NCBI RefSeq assembly: GCF_900186965.1
Contig: NZ_LT906457.1
Coordinates: 1,018,501 to 1,082,500, forward strand
DNA length: 64,000 nucleotides
Direction: 5' to 3'
Source of the DNA: Legionella spiritensis
GTDB lineage: Bacteria > Pseudomonadota > Gammaproteobacteria > Legionellales > Legionellaceae
The notes under the pieces: generated by a model
Databases searched by the model: none
The model's input: only the letters and a program-made list of their open reading frames with translations
What the model was told of the DNA's origin: nothing
Made by a program: the position numbers and the translations under genes
In this document: piece after piece, positions 37,682 through 46,419 of the stretch
How the letters are laid out: every line of letters starts with the position of its first letter
How positions within the stretch are numbered: the first letter of the stretch is position 1

Positions 37682-39073
37682 GTGAAAAGCATGCAAAAAC
37701 CCATGAATACAATTCTTAGTGCAGCGATGGCCAGCATTATGTGCGCTGGAACAGCTCATGCAGGGGGCTTTTCCCTGTACACTGAAAGTAATGGGTCCGC
37801 AGTGGGTAATTATGGTGCGGGACTGGCAGCCGAAGCAGCGGATGCCTCAACCGGCTGGTATAATCCCGCGGGTCTTTCTTTAATTCGTGAACAACAAGCT
37901 GTAGTAGGGGGCGTTGGTGTATTCCCCAGTTCGGAGATAACCGGCACGACAACGTTTGCGACGGTCGGTGTTCCTCCCTACATGCAAAGTTTTACCGATA
38001 TGGATGGCGCTGTAAACGCTCTTGTGCCTTCTTTCCATTACGCACGTCCTCTGGGAGAAAATTCTACGGTTGGCTTGAGTATCGTGAGCCCGTTTGGTCT
38101 TTCCACGGAATGGGACAGGCTTGATCCGGTTCGTTACGCTGCGACCTTTACCGAATTATTAACCACCAATATTTCTCCTGAAATCGGCGGTAAAATCACC
38201 GAGAATTTCGCTCTGGGCGCCGGTATTGATTTTCAATACGCACGGGTTAAATTCAATTCGATTCTGGGTTCACCGGCTGCGCTGCAGGCTATCGGCGCTA
38301 ACCCGATTTTTCTGGATTCCTATTCCTATAACAGAGGACATTCCTTCGGGGTGGGATTCCATGGCGGTGCATTGTTGATGTTTAACGACAATCATACTCG
38401 CCTCGGTTTGAACTACCAGTCCAAAATGAACCATAAATTCCATGGTTACAGCCGTTTGACTGGTAATCTGGCTTCTCCGACCCTGGCCAATCACAATGCC
38501 GTGTTCTGGAGCAACAACCTGGCCAGTAACAATATTGAGTTTCCTGAAATTGTTACCTTATCCGCTTATCACGACGTGAATGAGAAGGTAGCCTTGTTGG
38601 GATCCGTCGTGTACACAGGCTGGCATGTGTTAAGAAATATCGAGCTTGACAACGTCGCCGGATTTGCAGCCGGTTTCGGACAAGTCAAACTGAACTCGAC
38701 AGCTTCACAGTATTACCGCAACGCCTGGCGTGCCGCAATCGGCGCCAATGTTCACGTGAATGAACAATGGATGCTGCGAGTGGGTGGCGGTTATGATCAG
38801 ACTCCCACCCGGGATGCTTTCCGGGATGTGCGATTGCCTGATACCAACCGTTGGGCGTTATCCATTGGTGCGCATTATCAATATCGTCCCGATCTGGGTG
38901 TGGATGTTGGTTATACGCATTTATTCGGTGAAAACACGACGATTAATAAAACCATCACCGCTGGTGCTGGCAGTACCTTTAATGTCAATGCGAAAGCGGA
39001 AGGTCGTGCGGATCTGCTGGGTGTCCAGGCTGTCTGGACTATGGATCAGCCGGCGGTTCCTGCAGGCAAGTAA
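37682..39073 (+). CDS. FadL/OmpP1-type outer-membrane porin
   Basis: 463 residues from a GTG with AAGGAG six bases upstream. The signal peptide ends AGTAHA, followed by GGFSLYTESNGSAVGNYGAG and the family mark DASTGWYNPAGLSLI. Beta-strand-rich sequence continues to the C-terminal aromatic strand (ADLLGVQAVWTM). FadL-type channels import hydrophobic molecules such as long-chain fatty acids. No fatty-acid genes adjoin, but an esterase gene follows after the terminator. Confidence 0.92.
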   Translation: MKSMQKPMNTILSAAMASIMCAGTAHAGGFSLYTESNGSAVGNYGAGLAAEAADASTGWYNPAGLSLIREQQAVVGGVGVFPSSEITGTTTFATVGVPPYMQSFTDMDGAVNALVPSFHYARPLGENSTVGLSIVSPFGLSTEWDRLDPVRYAATFTELLTTNISPEIGGKITENFALGAGIDFQYARVKFNSILGSPAALQAIGANPIFLDSYSYNRGHSFGVGFHGGALLMFNDNHTRLGLNYQSKMNHKFHGYSRLTGNLASPTLANHNAVFWSNNLASNNIEFPEIVTLSAYHDVNEKVALLGSVVYTGWHVLRNIELDNVAGFAAGFGQVKLNSTASQYYRNAWRAAIGANVHVNEQWMLRVGGGYDQTPTRDAFRDVRLPDTNRWALSIGAHYQYRPDLGVDVGYTHLFGENTTINKTITAGAGSTFNVNAKAEGRADLLGVQAVWTMDQPAVPAGK

Positions 39074-39085
39074 TTTTCTGCCTAT

Positions 39086-39116
39086 AAAAAGCCACGTATT
39101 CGTGGCTTTTTTTTTA
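39086..39116 (+). terminator. Rho-independent terminator
   Basis: AAAAAGCCACG-TATT-CGTGGCTTTTTTTTT, 13 bases after the FadL-like stop. Confidence 0.9.
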
Positions 39117-39128
39117 ATTTTTTCTTGC

Positions 39129-39155
39129 CAGGTTCACGGAACCTGGGCTCTGTGC
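39129..39155. repeat. Two abutting A/B-type repeat ends (scar)
   Basis: CCAGGTTCACGGAACC is followed directly by TGGGCTCTGTGC: two repeat termini meet at CCTG, in the place where CTAG stands at 21247. The bodies of both elements are missing, so this looks like an excision or deletion scar. Confidence 0.55.
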
Positions 39156-39189
39156 AAATACGTCATTACTCTTAACGAGGGAGGACGGA

Positions 39190-40152
39190 ATGACTTCCGG
39201 GAAATTGTTAAACTCCGAAATTTTGCAATTTTTAATGCAATATAATGAATTGATGAAAACCCTGCCCCGGGACATTCCTCTCGCAGAGGCTCGAATGATG
39301 TATGAAAATTTTGCCATGAACCATGCGGGAGTACCGTTAAAAATGGCGCGCATCGATGATTTGAATATTCTCAACCAGGAAAAAAATTATTGGATCCCCG
39401 TCCGGATTTATCGGCCAAAACCGGATACAATGTTGCCCGGATTGTTGTATTTTCATGGTGGAGGCTGGCAGAAAGGCAGTCTTAACACTCATGATTCTAT
39501 ATGTAGAAATCTGGCCTTGCGCGGTTGTTGTACCGTAATTTCTGTACAATGGCGACTGGCTCCGGAGCATCGTTTTCCTGCAGGATTAAAGGATTGCCAT
39601 GATGTGTATCATTGGTTATTGCACCATGCGCCTCTTTATAATATTGATGCCCAGCGCATTGCCATAGGTGGGGACAGTGCCGGAGGCAATCTGGCTGCCG
39701 CCCTGGCACTCTGTCTCAAAGAGCAGGGCACTCCGCAACCCGTATGCCAGCTTTTACTGTATCCTTCACTGGATTTGACGTGCGGTGCGTCCTCGTATCA
39801 AACGTATGGAGAGGACTACTTTCTGACAACGGAAAAAATTCATGATTATATAAAATATTATATCAATCAGGCCTCTGATATTGAAAATCCTCTGGTAAGC
39901 CCGCTTAAAGCGAACGATCTCTCGGGATTAGCATCTGCGCTTATCATTACGGCGGGTTTTGATCCCTTGCGCGATGAAGGTGAGGCTTATGCCGGGAAAT
40001 TAAGGCAATGCCATGTGCCGGTCATCCATAAATGTTATGAATCCATGATCCACGCTTTCCTGCACATGACGGAAACGGTTTCGGAAGTCCGGATTATTTT
40101 TAACGACATCGCGAAAATGTTACAACAGGGTTTTGATAGAAACATTGGTTAG
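39190..40152 (+). CDS. Alpha/beta hydrolase (hormone-sensitive-lipase type)
   Basis: 320 residues; GAGGGAGG precedes the ATG. The oxyanion motif YFHGGGWQKGS (about residue 87), nucleophile motif GGDSAGGNLAAAL (about 160), acidic residue in GFDPLRDEGE and catalytic His in SMIHAFLHM make a full esterase triad. No signal peptide, so it is probably cytoplasmic. Such enzymes cleave short acyl esters; the substrate is unknown. It is oriented with the FadL-like gene but lies after a terminator. Confidence 0.9.
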   Translation: MTSGKLLNSEILQFLMQYNELMKTLPRDIPLAEARMMYENFAMNHAGVPLKMARIDDLNILNQEKNYWIPVRIYRPKPDTMLPGLLYFHGGGWQKGSLNTHDSICRNLALRGCCTVISVQWRLAPEHRFPAGLKDCHDVYHWLLHHAPLYNIDAQRIAIGGDSAGGNLAAALALCLKEQGTPQPVCQLLLYPSLDLTCGASSYQTYGEDYFLTTEKIHDYIKYYINQASDIENPLVSPLKANDLSGLASALIITAGFDPLRDEGEAYAGKLRQCHVPVIHKCYESMIHAFLHMTETVSEVRIIFNDIAKMLQQGFDRNIG

Positions 40153-40264
40153 CCCGGTGGGCGTGTCTGCATGTCATTTTGAGATGCAAACGCGACTGCT
40201 TGGTATTATTGGGGCATTTTTCTGCAGGCCAATTACTATTGGTGGCCCAACGGGTAGGTAAGGC

Positions 40265-41050
40265 TTATATCTTACTCCGAATATACAATTCTTTAGACAA
40301 GGAGGCGGGATTGGTTCTTTCTTCGATATCAAATATCTCAGGGTTTCCTCTTACCAGATCACTAAGTTTTTTAAAACCATAAAGTCTGGCATCAAAGTCC
40401 GGCTTTAACTTGGTCAGATAACTACCAAATTTTCCCAGGTAAGCCCAACCGCTATCATCACAAGAGTTGTTTAATGCTTCCAGTATAAAGTCCTTGGGAA
40501 ATTCCGGAGACGTACTTTTTGATTTTGCAGGCTTGTCTAAAATGTTGCCTGTTTTTCGGGAATCCTTTTCAAATTTGGTTGCTTTGGGTTTTTCAGGGCA
40601 TAAAATTTCAGTGAAAATGAATTTATTACAGGCATTGCGAAAAGCATCAGGCGTTTTCTTTTCTCCAATGCCATAAACCAGCAAGCCTTCTTCACGGATT
40701 CTGTTCGCGAGACTCGTGAAATCACTATCGCTCGATACGATGCAAAAGCCATTAAATCGATTGGTATAAAGCAGGTCCATGGCATCGATGATTAAGGCGC
40801 TGTCAGTGGCATTTTTCCCCTTGGTAAAGGCAAACTGCTGAACCGGCTTAATGGCATATGTGTGCAGAACCTTTTTCCACTGGGCGCTGGATGGTGAGGT
40901 AAAATCGCCATATATGCGCTTTACAATGGCCTCTCCATAACTGGCTATTTCCGTTAATAAATATTCTATATTGGTTGCACGAGCATTGTCGGCATCAATG
41001 AGAACGGCAAGTTTGGGGGTGGATTCGTCCGTAATATTTTTGTTTGTCAT
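40265..41050 (-). CDS. NYN-domain RNase-like protein with LOTUS/OST-HTH domain
   Basis: 261 residues. The N-terminal NYN (PIN-like) domain shows LAVLIDADNAR, IYGDFTS, GKNATDSALIIDAMDLLY and CIVSSDSDFTSLANRIRE, with the acidic metal-site residues in place. After a charged linker (residues about 155-185), the C-terminal SPEFPKDFILEALNNSC...LYGFKKLSDLVRGNPEIFDIEER matches the LOTUS/OST-HTH RNA-binding fold. Likely a cytoplasmic ribonuclease or RNA binder. Stands alone. Confidence 0.85.
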   Translation of the reverse strand: MTNKNITDESTPKLAVLIDADNARATNIEYLLTEIASYGEAIVKRIYGDFTSPSSAQWKKVLHTYAIKPVQQFAFTKGKNATDSALIIDAMDLLYTNRFNGFCIVSSDSDFTSLANRIREEGLLVYGIGEKKTPDAFRNACNKFIFTEILCPEKPKATKFEKDSRKTGNILDKPAKSKSTSPEFPKDFILEALNNSCDDSGWAYLGKFGSYLTKLKPDFDARLYGFKKLSDLVRGNPEIFDIEERTNPASLSKELYIRSKI

Positions 41051-41288
41051 GGGTTTTTCAGCCTGTTATTTAAAAATCTGTCCCGGGTGTGTTGTTCCCG
41101 ATTCTTGAAGACGTTATTTTTTCTATATGAGTCATTTGATTAGTGCCGTATGGAGCAGCCCTTTTGTTATCCGGATTGCCCTCAGCAAAGGGTAGCAGGG
41201 TAAAGAGTTGTTTTAAAGGCGTGCTTATTATCGCAATAATCGGGCGGAACTCAACAAATGGAGCAGAAAAAGAAGGGATTTAACTTCA

Positions 41289-41300
41289 GATGCACAGAGC
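41289..41300. repeat. A/B-type repeat end (remnant)
   Basis: GATGCACAGAGC followed by CTAG (41301-41304) matches the right end of B3 (GGTGCACAGAGC-CTAG). No full element lies to the left; the 250-base gap 41051-41300 otherwise shows nothing recognisable. The CTAG is the stop of the HD-GYP gene. Confidence 0.55.
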
Positions 41301-42317
41301 CTAGTATTGAGAATCATACAGATCGAACGGTTTGAAAGTCAGATTTATTTCATAAACGTCTTTCAGTTCTGAAACACATTGGAAAAAACAGTCGATATAA
41401 TAGGGATCAAACAAGATTCCACGGTTTTCCCTGAAATAGTCAAAAATAATTTCTCTGGCAACGTGTTTGCGGTAAGGTCTGTCAGTAGACATGGCTTCAA
41501 ACACATCGGCTATGCCGACAATACGTGCGGGTACGGTGATCTGGTCGTCTTTGAGTCCATTGGGATAACCGGAACCATTGAGGCGTTCGTGATGTTGATA
41601 TACAACCGATTGTATATCCCATGGAAAGTCGATGTGCGATATGATTTTATGACCTATGGTGACATGAGTTTTCACAATTTCATATTCATGAACCGTCAAT
41701 AGTCTGGGTGTGACCAGGTATTCCATAGGGATAGCCACCTTGCCGATGTCGTGCATCAAGGCGCCGTAATAGATGGCATTGATTAATTGTCTGTCGGTGA
41801 TATTGGCTCTGGTTGCAATGTTGACGGCAAGCGAAGCGACCCGTTTTTGGTGGCCGGATGTATAGGGGTCTCTTGATTCCACGACGTTAGAGAAAGCCGA
41901 GATGGAATCGAGAAACGATTTTTGTAAGAGCCGATTTTCGATTTTTAATTGTCTGGTAAGATTGACACTCGGGGTGACATCCTCAAAATACAGCATGTAC
42001 AGTACTTCATTGATCAGAATGTCGCTTAATGGAATCGTTCGGCTGATAAACGCCATCTCATTAAATGTAATTTCAGAGCGAGTTTCAATGCCTTGTTCCA
42101 CCGCTTTCTGAAAATAAACGGGCATGCCTTCGGAATTTGGAAACAAGGTCCAGAAAAATTGTTGATCGGTATTTTTCGACGTCAGGGCTTTATAAGGATT
42201 ATTGGCAAATATAATTCTTCCGGTTCTATCGCAAATGATACAAGGGCTTAAAAGCCTGGCAAGAACAGTAAACATCACCTGCACGACATTCATTTCTTCC
42301 TGATTTTCCATATTCAT
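41301..42317 (-). CDS. HD-GYP domain protein with PAS-like sensor
   Basis: 338 residues with AAGGAA before the ATG. Residues about 10-125 look like a PAS fold (IICDRTGRIIFANNPYKAL). From about residue 145 is an HD-GYP domain: SGHQKRVASLAVNIA, ALMHDIGKVAIP, EYEIVKTHVTIGHKI, YQHHERLNGSGYP and IVGIADVFEAM. The domain hydrolyses cyclic-di-GMP; metal ligands and GYP are present, so it should be active. A diguanylate cyclase lies at 59994. The TAG stop is in the CTAG of a repeat remnant; the C-terminus (FKPFDLYDSQY) may be altered. Confidence 0.9.
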   Translation of the reverse strand: MNMENQEEMNVVQVMFTVLARLLSPCIICDRTGRIIFANNPYKALTSKNTDQQFFWTLFPNSEGMPVYFQKAVEQGIETRSEITFNEMAFISRTIPLSDILINEVLYMLYFEDVTPSVNLTRQLKIENRLLQKSFLDSISAFSNVVESRDPYTSGHQKRVASLAVNIATRANITDRQLINAIYYGALMHDIGKVAIPMEYLVTPRLLTVHEYEIVKTHVTIGHKIISHIDFPWDIQSVVYQHHERLNGSGYPNGLKDDQITVPARIVGIADVFEAMSTDRPYRKHVAREIIFDYFRENRGILFDPYYIDCFFQCVSELKDVYEINLTFKPFDLYDSQY

Positions 42318-42487
42318 AGGAAGTTCCTTCCCTTATAGGTAGCGATGCGGCAAATTGACAACAGGATGTTTGCTACGGTTCAAAATGCCCTGCATTTGTT
42401 TGTGTATCTATTTTAAATATAGTTGTAAATGGTGTTTATGGATAATAAGACCAATGATTGGGAGGGATGGGCGATAATAAAATCCGT

Positions 42488-43447
42488 TTATTTGCCGTGA
42501 CGGGCTGTAAAATCTGATTGCTTATTGCCGTCGTTCTCTTCTGTTCCAAGCCGAAAAAAGGACGGATTCCTTGATTGGATTAGACGCTGTAAGGTTTGTT
42601 CAGGGAGGTAAAAGCCGGACGGGTGCAATGTGGCTTTATCGGAAATAGCAATGTAACCGTAGTTATTGAGGCGAACGGGTTCCATGCCCGATAGTTGGCA
42701 TACTGCGTTGGTTTGCTGGGTATGGGTAATAATAATTCTGATCTGCCCGGACGTTACTGGATGCTCAAAGATTCTTTGCATGTCGGTCAAAATACGGTCA
42801 AAAGTTCCTTCCCCAACGACAGCATCAACGGCTTCTTTCTCCCATGGCAGGGTACCGTGGTTCAGATAGCGGAATAAGCCGTGTTCTTCAAATCGTTCAT
42901 CTGAAGGATAATTGACACAACGCCAGCTTTCCTTGAATTCCAAATCACAAGCCAGAGCATCGGCCATGAGACGCGCCGGGTGTGCGGCTCTTGGATTAGG
43001 GGATGATTCGATAGTAATACGCGCCGCGGTTTTTGACCGGATATAGGCAAAAGTCAGGAACGTTGCGCAAAATTCAAGAGCCGATGACAAGGTAATGGAA
43101 TCGTTATTATTATGATCGTCTTGCATCATAATAATTTTTTTCCTTGCCGCGTCGTATTCGGATAATTCCGGATCAACGACTTGTTCGCCATGGCGCATAA
43201 TAATTGTGCAATGGCCATGAGTACTGAAATCATTTATAAAATGTTTTATGGTCTTTTTGGCAACCGGGCGAAGATGCTTTGGATCGATGGCATATTTTTC
43301 GGTCAAGCCAAATAAAACAGCGTTCATCCGTGATGCGAACTGCTCAACAGAAAGCGTTGATAAGTTCCCGGGGTCAAGCAGGGCAGTGATAGGGGGAGAT
43401 TCTGCCAAATGGGTAAAGGGATTTTCTGATACTGATTTGCCTCTCAT
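42488..43447 (-). CDS. Histidine-phosphatase-like protein, unknown role
   Basis: 319 residues, no signal peptide. CTIIMRHGEQV (about residue 83) is the RHG motif of the histidine phosphatase superfamily. ITIESSPNPRAAHPARLMADAL is like the second Arg motif (SSPxxRAxxTA), EEHGLFRYLNHG like the Glu-containing stretch, and IIITHTQQTNAV carries the second catalytic His. About 75 extra N-terminal residues and a C-terminal tail are unlike bacterial phosphoglycerate mutases. The AT-richer composition and isolated position make it a possible secreted effector, an inference. Confidence 0.65.
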   Translation of the reverse strand: MRGKSVSENPFTHLAESPPITALLDPGNLSTLSVEQFASRMNAVLFGLTEKYAIDPKHLRPVAKKTIKHFINDFSTHGHCTIIMRHGEQVVDPELSEYDAARKKIIMMQDDHNNNDSITLSSALEFCATFLTFAYIRSKTAARITIESSPNPRAAHPARLMADALACDLEFKESWRCVNYPSDERFEEHGLFRYLNHGTLPWEKEAVDAVVGEGTFDRILTDMQRIFEHPVTSGQIRIIITHTQQTNAVCQLSGMEPVRLNNYGYIAISDKATLHPSGFYLPEQTLQRLIQSRNPSFFRLGTEENDGNKQSDFTARHGK

Positions 43448-43532
43448 GAAAACAACATAATGTTCTAAAAAATTAATTATAACATGGTTGGATATTTTGA
43501 CAATTTGCTTTGGTGTGGCGAGATATCCCTGT

Positions 43533-44750
43533 TCATGAAAGAGATGCTTGTGGTGATACAGTAAGTCTGGGTTGTTTTATAAAGACTAAAATGCTTGCAA
43601 GAAGCATGCTTGCGATCATCGTATAAAGGATCGGATAACTCATTATTTTTTGCCTGCCGATAATGAGGTGCAGTACAGGCACCAGAAGCAAGGCTACGGT
43701 ATTCGTAAAACCAACGGCCATCGAAGCGTATTCCCTGGGGGTATTGGTCTGCACCCATCCATAATTGAGTACCGTGATGCTTGACGCTATTCCCAGGATA
43801 AAAAATGGAATGCAGCCGAGACCGGGATTCATGTGTTTCACAAATAACAAACTGATCAAAAAAACCAATGCCAGTATGGCGCTTAAACCATAGCAGACCA
43901 GAAGATTGCGGTTGAATCTTTGCAGTAGCCCTGCAAAGGGACTTGCCAGGGCGACACCGAGGTATGTCCAACTGGCTTCCCAGACGGCCTGAGCGTGAGT
44001 AACACCTTGCTCTTTTATAAGGAATGGAATTGCCCAGGTGGAGGCAAAGACAGTCACATTGCTAAACATCAATCCAATATAAAGACCATGCCACCATAAG
44101 CCGGCTCTTTTCATAATACTGACAAAATCTCTGTATGAGTCGCTGTGGGATTTGTTTGTTTTTTGTTTCGGGATGAGGCAATAAGCAAGCAGGGATATGG
44201 CACAGCCAAGGGACGCGTTAAAGGTCATGGTGCTGCGCCAGTTAAACAGGATAAGCGCATGCGATAAACCATTTATTCCTGCCCAGGTTCCGACCATCAT
44301 TATCGTTTCAGCCAGGCCAATCATCAGGCCCACGCGAGCTTTGGAAAAACCGGTTGCGGCAATACTGATGGAACACACAAATGCGCAGGACGCACCAAGC
44401 CCTGTAAGCAGGCGGCCCGAAATAGCGGATAAGAGAGTATTGCTTCCGGCAAACAGCAGACAGCCAAGAGCGCAACAGCCGGCGCCAAGAAAAATCAGTA
44501 TACCGGGCCCCCATTTTCTTAACAATGCTCCGGACGGTACCTGCATGAGTATGTATACGATATAAAAGGAACTGGTGAGCACACTGATATCCATGGCATT
44601 CAACGACAAATCCCTCATTAAAGGTGGCATCAAAGCACCCATGGACAGTTGTAAATACAGTTGATAAACCACAAACAAGACGGAAAGCATCCAGCCCGGG
44701 AGAGAGGAAGGTAACGTGGAACTATCTTTTTCAATAAGATTTGCTTTCAT
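43533..44750 (-). CDS. MFS transporter
   Basis: 405 residues from the ATG giving MKANLIEKDSS; a TTG seven codons upstream is less likely. Twelve hydrophobic segments follow the major facilitator plan: PLMRDLSLNAMDISVLTSSFYIVYILMQVPSGALLRKWG holds the loop 2-3 region, and GLAETIMMVGTWAG lies in helix 5. It belongs to the Pht/nitrate-sulfonate-like facilitators common in Legionella by general look. Substrate unknown. The 399-base gap upstream holds the left half of repeat B4 and no convincing gene. Confidence 0.85.
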   Translation of the reverse strand: MKANLIEKDSSTLPSSLPGWMLSVLFVVYQLYLQLSMGALMPPLMRDLSLNAMDISVLTSSFYIVYILMQVPSGALLRKWGPGILIFLGAGCCALGCLLFAGSNTLLSAISGRLLTGLGASCAFVCSISIAATGFSKARVGLMIGLAETIMMVGTWAGINGLSHALILFNWRSTMTFNASLGCAISLLAYCLIPKQKTNKSHSDSYRDFVSIMKRAGLWWHGLYIGLMFSNVTVFASTWAIPFLIKEQGVTHAQAVWEASWTYLGVALASPFAGLLQRFNRNLLVCYGLSAILALVFLISLLFVKHMNPGLGCIPFFILGIASSITVLNYGWVQTNTPREYASMAVGFTNTVALLLVPVLHLIIGRQKIMSYPILYTMIASMLLASILVFIKQPRLTVSPQASLS

Positions 44751-44977
44751 GGGTAAGGATGATCGTGGCAATAAAATAGAGTAAAAAAATCATGGCGAAA
44801 TATTTTTATTTCCCCGGCAATACGAGCAGATGGTTCTCCTGTTCCGGCCGCTCGTGTTATGAAATCAGCAATTTTATTCATAGGATATTTGTGGATTTTC
44901 TGCTGCAATCCTATAAATAAACAGGACATGGTTTGATTCATTTCACGGGCTTCGGGCATAAAAGATATTACTGAGCG

Positions 44978-45160
44978 AATGCAAGGCGCATATTATTCTA
45001 CAACACGTAGCCGTCATGAAAGCGAAGCCTGGGGAATAACGTTCATGCGGTTAATCCCTGTTTTCAAGATACAGTATTTGGCTATAACCCGCAATACGGC
45101 CGCAGGCCTCCTTGCGGGCTACCAATTTTCGTTTTGTGAAAAATTTGGTTCACGGAACCT
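44978..45160. repeat. Repeat B4, degenerate copy
   Basis: Left half: TATTATTCTACAACACGTAG, CCGTCATGAAAGCGAAGCC. Right half: ACCCGCAATACGGCCGCAGG, CCTCCTTGCGGGCTACC, ending GGTTCACGGAACC. The order matches B3 with several lesions. Its terminal GGTTCACGGAACC contains the stop codon of the 45150 gene. Confidence 0.65.
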
Positions 45161-46130
45161 GGAAGTCGCAAAAAAATGGTCCGGTGCCGGATTCATTATG
45201 GATGTTGTCGATATTAATACCTACAACAGGAACATCACCTGGAAACTCTTTTGCCAATTTGGCTGCTATGGCTTTTGCCTTGCTGCTGTCAGGGTAGAGG
45301 TTTTTTGAGTCTGTAACATAAAAAAAAGCTTCAATAGGGATATCTTTGTATGGAATATTAAACCAGGGTTTGAGTACAAGTTCATTCCAGCCGGCGCATT
45401 TATCCGAGTTGCCGCTGGCGCAAAAAGGGTTCCAGTTGTCCTGTTTATCAGGATTGTTAATAATCATTTCCGTTGTCGCCATGAAAGCGAGGAAATTATT
45501 TGTAAACACTCCAAATGAGCACATTTTTTTTATGTCCCACTTGTGGTTGTTATCAATATATTTTTTAAAAAAATCCGTGTCGGTATAAATCCCGTTTTGC
45601 TCGCAAGTTCCCCGAATGGAATTGATATTGTCACAGACCGGTTTACCCCATTCGCCGCACCCGCAATCTTGTCTGGAAAAACTCATCGCATCAACCGGAT
45701 AGGCGCATAACAGATATTCACCTATAGCATTTGGCTTGAATATAAACCCCGCTGTTCCACCGGCGTTGGCAAATATCGGATATCCGTAATTCGCCGTTAT
45801 ATCTTTATGGAGAAATGAGAACGAGACGACATCCCTGGTTATTCCTCCGGAGTTTGGGCACCAGGGTACCGTCGATTGTTTATCACAAACTTTTTCGGTG
45901 AGTGGGTAGCCGTCAACGCTCGCTATCATCGAAGTATTTTTTTCCAGCGTGTGCAACACAATTCCGGCGCAGGAATAAAAGGGTTCGTTGTTGCAATTTC
46001 CTTCGTAAAAAAAGCGATTATTCAATGTTTCTGCAACAATTTGGCAGGAGGTATTCGCATAATTTGGCGGTGGAATGATTGCGAAAAGCCCTGCAAGGCA
46101 TGTTATGAAAACCGTTTTTGTTGAAATCAT
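45150..46130 (-). CDS. Secreted halovibrin-like protein
   Basis: 326 residues with a signal peptide (MISTKTVFITCLAGLFAIIP...ANTS). The mature part has 15 or so Cys. FYSCAGIVLHTLEKN, VVSFSFLHKDI and GTAGFIFKPN, with a later NELVLKPWFNIPYKDIPIEAFFYV, recall the HvnA/halovibrin family, secreted proteins first described as ADP-ribosyltransferases in Vibrio fischeri; the match is from memory and tentative. The final codons and TGA stop lie inside the end of repeat B4, and repeat B5 lies just upstream of the start. Confidence 0.55.
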   Translation of the reverse strand: MISTKTVFITCLAGLFAIIPPPNYANTSCQIVAETLNNRFFYEGNCNNEPFYSCAGIVLHTLEKNTSMIASVDGYPLTEKVCDKQSTVPWCPNSGGITRDVVSFSFLHKDITANYGYPIFANAGGTAGFIFKPNAIGEYLLCAYPVDAMSFSRQDCGCGEWGKPVCDNINSIRGTCEQNGIYTDTDFFKKYIDNNHKWDIKKMCSFGVFTNNFLAFMATTEMIINNPDKQDNWNPFCASGNSDKCAGWNELVLKPWFNIPYKDIPIEAFFYVTDSKNLYPDSSKAKAIAAKLAKEFPGDVPVVGINIDNIHNESGTGPFFCDFQVP

Positions 46131-46139
46131 ATTTTATTC

Positions 46140-46292
46140 CGCAACAAATAATTGTCTTCTGTAACCGTAATGAAGGTGAAGCCAAAATGCGGGTTAACGT
46201 TCACTTAAGCGCTCACCTGTTCTTCTTGTACCCTATTGGAACATGAAACCCGCAATACGTCCGCAGGCCTCCCTATGGCTACCAATTATTGT
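46140..46292. repeat. Repeat B5, degenerate copy
   Basis: CAACAAATAATTGTCTTCTG, then GAAGGTGAAGCC, AATGCGGGTTAACGTTC, and AACCCGCAATACGTCCGCAG, GCCTCCCTATGGCTACC, in the same order as B3 and B4. With B4 it brackets the halovibrin-like gene in the same orientation. Confidence 0.6.
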
Positions 46293-46419
46293 AAAAAAAT
46301 CGTGTAAATAAACGTTGATTATAAGTGTAGAACAAACATTCACTATGTGTGATTGTTTATAATCATTATACGCGATTTATAATTTAAGTGACCGGCCATA
46401 TCGTTTGTTTCTCAATACA

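Noticed and set aside
44747-44959. 70-codon minus frame in the gap after the MFS gene
   Set aside because: No ribosome site and no coherent composition; it overlaps the MFS start.
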